Assembly: GCA_030428255.1 (NCBI GenBank) | Contig: JAUIBT010000032.1 | Coordinates: forward strand, 1 to 33,799 | Origin: Alphaproteobacteria bacterium | GTDB lineage: Bacteria > Pseudomonadota > Alphaproteobacteria > UBA7985 > JAUIBT01 | Direction of reading: 5' to 3' | Length of the DNA: 33,799 nt | Part shown: piece after piece, positions 32,638 through 33,799 of the stretch | Layout: each line of letters starts with the position of its first letter | How positions within the stretch are numbered: the stretch's first letter is position 1 | The notes under the pieces: generated by a model | What the model was told of the DNA's origin: nothing | The model's input: the letters and a program-made list of their open reading frames with translations, nothing else | Databases searched by the model: none | Program-made: the position numbers and the translations under genes

Positions 32638-33171
32638 TTAATGTTCAAACAATACACTCAATTGACGTAAAACCTCATCCAAGACAGCTGGACAGGAGCC
32701 CTCAAAACTACGCAGACTTGCGCCCTTGATTAACTCTTTTGGGGTGGATGGGCCGTACAACCTCCTTATAGGAAGGCGTTCCTTGGATTTTCGAATAAAC
32801 ACTTCACCCTTAAGTTGATCGACGATGAAGGCTGACTTGAAGCGCTGTGAGCGTCCCCAAGGCTTGGCTCTAACGCCGTAGGAGAACTGCTTGGCGCCAA
32901 AGTGCGCTAGGCTCATGTGATCGCCTGTGGCAACGATCTTGTAGGACAGCCTTGCCTTTGTCGCTGGGATGGTTTTGGTCTGGCTTCGGATGACGCCAGC
33001 CTTGATGCCCGTCTGCTGGCGTAAGGCCCTACGCACCTTGGTGCGGACCTTATCGCCTTCTTTGTTCAGCGCCCTGGCAAAAGCTGTGGTCGCCGCCCCC
33101 TCACCCAGCCGCTGGACTGCAGCTTGGAAGTGGATGCGAGTCTGGTCGAGGTCTTTGATGATCAAGGTCAT
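32638..33171 (-). CDS. phage minor tail protein Z (GpZ-like)
   Basis: A 177-residue protein resembling the prophage minor tail protein Z family. A helical N-terminus contains AFARALNKEGDKVRTKVRRAL. QQTGIKAGVIR and the conserved core FSYGVRAKPWGRSQRFKSAFI follow, and then KERLPIRRLYGPSTPKEL. This family works in tail completion near the head-tail connector. The ribosome binding site is weak. It is isolated from other tail genes within the window, and its order relative to the terminase differs from lambda, pointing to mosaicism or rearrangement. Confidence 0.78.
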   Translation of the reverse strand: MTLIIKDLDQTRIHFQAAVQRLGEGAATTAFARALNKEGDKVRTKVRRALRQQTGIKAGVIRSQTKTIPATKARLSYKIVATGDHMSLAHFGAKQFSYGVRAKPWGRSQRFKSAFIVDQLKGEVFIRKSKERLPIRRLYGPSTPKELIKGASLRSFEGSCPAVLDEVLRQLSVLFEH

Positions 33172-33260
33172 GGTCGGTTACCGTCTTGCCGTTGCGAGTG
33201 CGGCGGGCTTCTGGTTTATTCGTCACGCCTTACCCACTCTAACTTGGCAGGACCATCGCC

Positions 33261-33731
33261 ATGCGATTTGTTTTACTGCTCGTGGCTCTTACGCTGAGCC
33301 TTGCCACATCGGCTTGCTCTTCGGACATCGTCGGCCGCGCATCAGTGGTTGATGGCGATACTGTTGATATCCATGGCCAACGGATCCGCCTCCATGGCAT
33401 TGACGCGCCTGAAAGCGGGCAGCGATGCAAAAAGGCTGGTCAAGAATACCGCTGCGGCAAGGTTGCCGCCTTTGCCCTTGCCGACAAGATCGGCGCCTCT
33501 CCCATTCGTTGTAAGGGCCAAGATACCGATCGATACAAGCGCCTCATTGCCATTTGTTATCTGGGCCGCATCGACTTGAATGAATGGATGGTCAGCGAAG
33601 GCCACGCTGTCGCCTACCGCAAGTACGCCATGGACTATGTCAGCGCCGAGCGGTGGGCCAGGCTCTACCGCCGGGGGATTTGGGCTGGCCGCTTCATTAT
33701 GCCTTGGGACTGGCGCAAGGGCGTGCGCTAG
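33261..33731 (+). CDS. secreted thermonuclease-like (SNase) nuclease
   Basis: A 156-residue nuclease of the staphylococcal nuclease family. A signal peptide (MRFVLLLVALTLSLATSA) ends at Cys19; the TSAC context is a poor lipobox, so ordinary secretion is as likely as lipidation. The SNase core VVDGDTVDIHGQRIRLHGIDAPE provides calcium ligands Asp31, Asp33 and Asp48, and catalytic Arg43 and Glu51. The second catalytic arginine is probably Arg94 in DRYKRLIA. Extra cysteines (56, 65, 84, 99) suggest disulphides in the periplasm. An AGGA site lies 8 bp before the ATG. It is divergent from the tail gene. It likely degrades extracellular or periplasmic nucleic acids. Confidence 0.88.
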   Translation: MRFVLLLVALTLSLATSACSSDIVGRASVVDGDTVDIHGQRIRLHGIDAPESGQRCKKAGQEYRCGKVAAFALADKIGASPIRCKGQDTDRYKRLIAICYLGRIDLNEWMVSEGHAVAYRKYAMDYVSAERWARLYRRGIWAGRFIMPWDWRKGVR

Positions 33732-33799
33732 CAGCACAGAGCGATTGGTAGTTTACCTCACCAAGTTCAAGGGTATGCTTGCTGGTACCAAGGAGCGAG

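Overview
The window looks like a stretch of an alphaproteobacterial chromosome (moderately high GC, marine or rhizosphere-type accessory genes). No rRNA or tRNA gene was recognised, so the order is left open; the protein families would fit Rhodobacterales or Hyphomicrobiales/Rhizobiales. It reads as three blocks separated by mobile DNA.

Block 1 (about 1-13.9 kb) is a nearly complete myo-inositol catabolic locus. A sugar ABC importer (binding protein, permease, single-domain ATPase; 389-3312, minus) is followed by a LacI-family regulator (3886-4914, plus). Next comes a minus-strand operon of two Gfo/Idh/MocA dehydrogenases flanking an IolE-type dehydratase (5033-8208). Divergent from it is a plus-strand operon iolD-iolC-iolB-iolJ-iolG (8355-13872). 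Together they import inositol, oxidise it to inosose, dehydrate it, hydrolyse the ring, isomerise, phosphorylate and cleave. The final methylmalonate-semialdehyde dehydrogenase (iolA) is not in the window. LacI-type palindromes of the form TGCAACCG[G/A]TTTCA lie in front of the transporter and in the iol divergent region, tying both to one regulator.

The middle (about 14-18.1 kb) is a scar zone. A two-CBS-domain protein is followed by an IS5-family transposase joined head-on, mid-gene, to a truncated ISL3-family transposase. Beyond them is an orphan UgpC/MalK-type ABC ATPase carrying a nonsense codon at position 10. About 650 bp without a recognisable gene follows.

Block 2 (18.2-28.3 kb) is a second catabolic island. 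On the minus strand are a dipeptide-type ABC importer (dppABCD/F-like), an M81/MlrC-like metallo-hydrolase and a PLP enzyme of the D-threonine aldolase/D-serine dehydratase family, packed with 4-11 bp overlaps. On the plus strand are a RidA enamine/imine deaminase, an RpiR-family regulator and a 2-keto-3-deoxygluconate (KDG) kinase. Two copies of TGTAA-N5-TTACA (the HexR/RpiR-type operator form) sit in the divergent promoter region, 74 bp apart centre to centre. The gene set suggests an amino-acid-like or amino-sugar-acid substrate deaminated to KDG and phosphorylated into the Entner-Doudoroff pathway; D-glucosaminate is the most coherent guess, but it is inference.

Block 3 (28.3-33.8 kb) is a degraded, mosaic prophage segment abutting the kinase gene. 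It contains a truncated large terminase, small terminase, a small unknown protein, a ParB-domain/DNA methyltransferase, a GpZ-like minor tail protein and a secreted thermonuclease. It is interspersed with a Sel1-like membrane protein and a small secreted protein. A roughly 180-bp intergenic region upstream of the methyltransferase carries an unusual duplicated inverted-repeat structure built on GAAACGAAA motifs.
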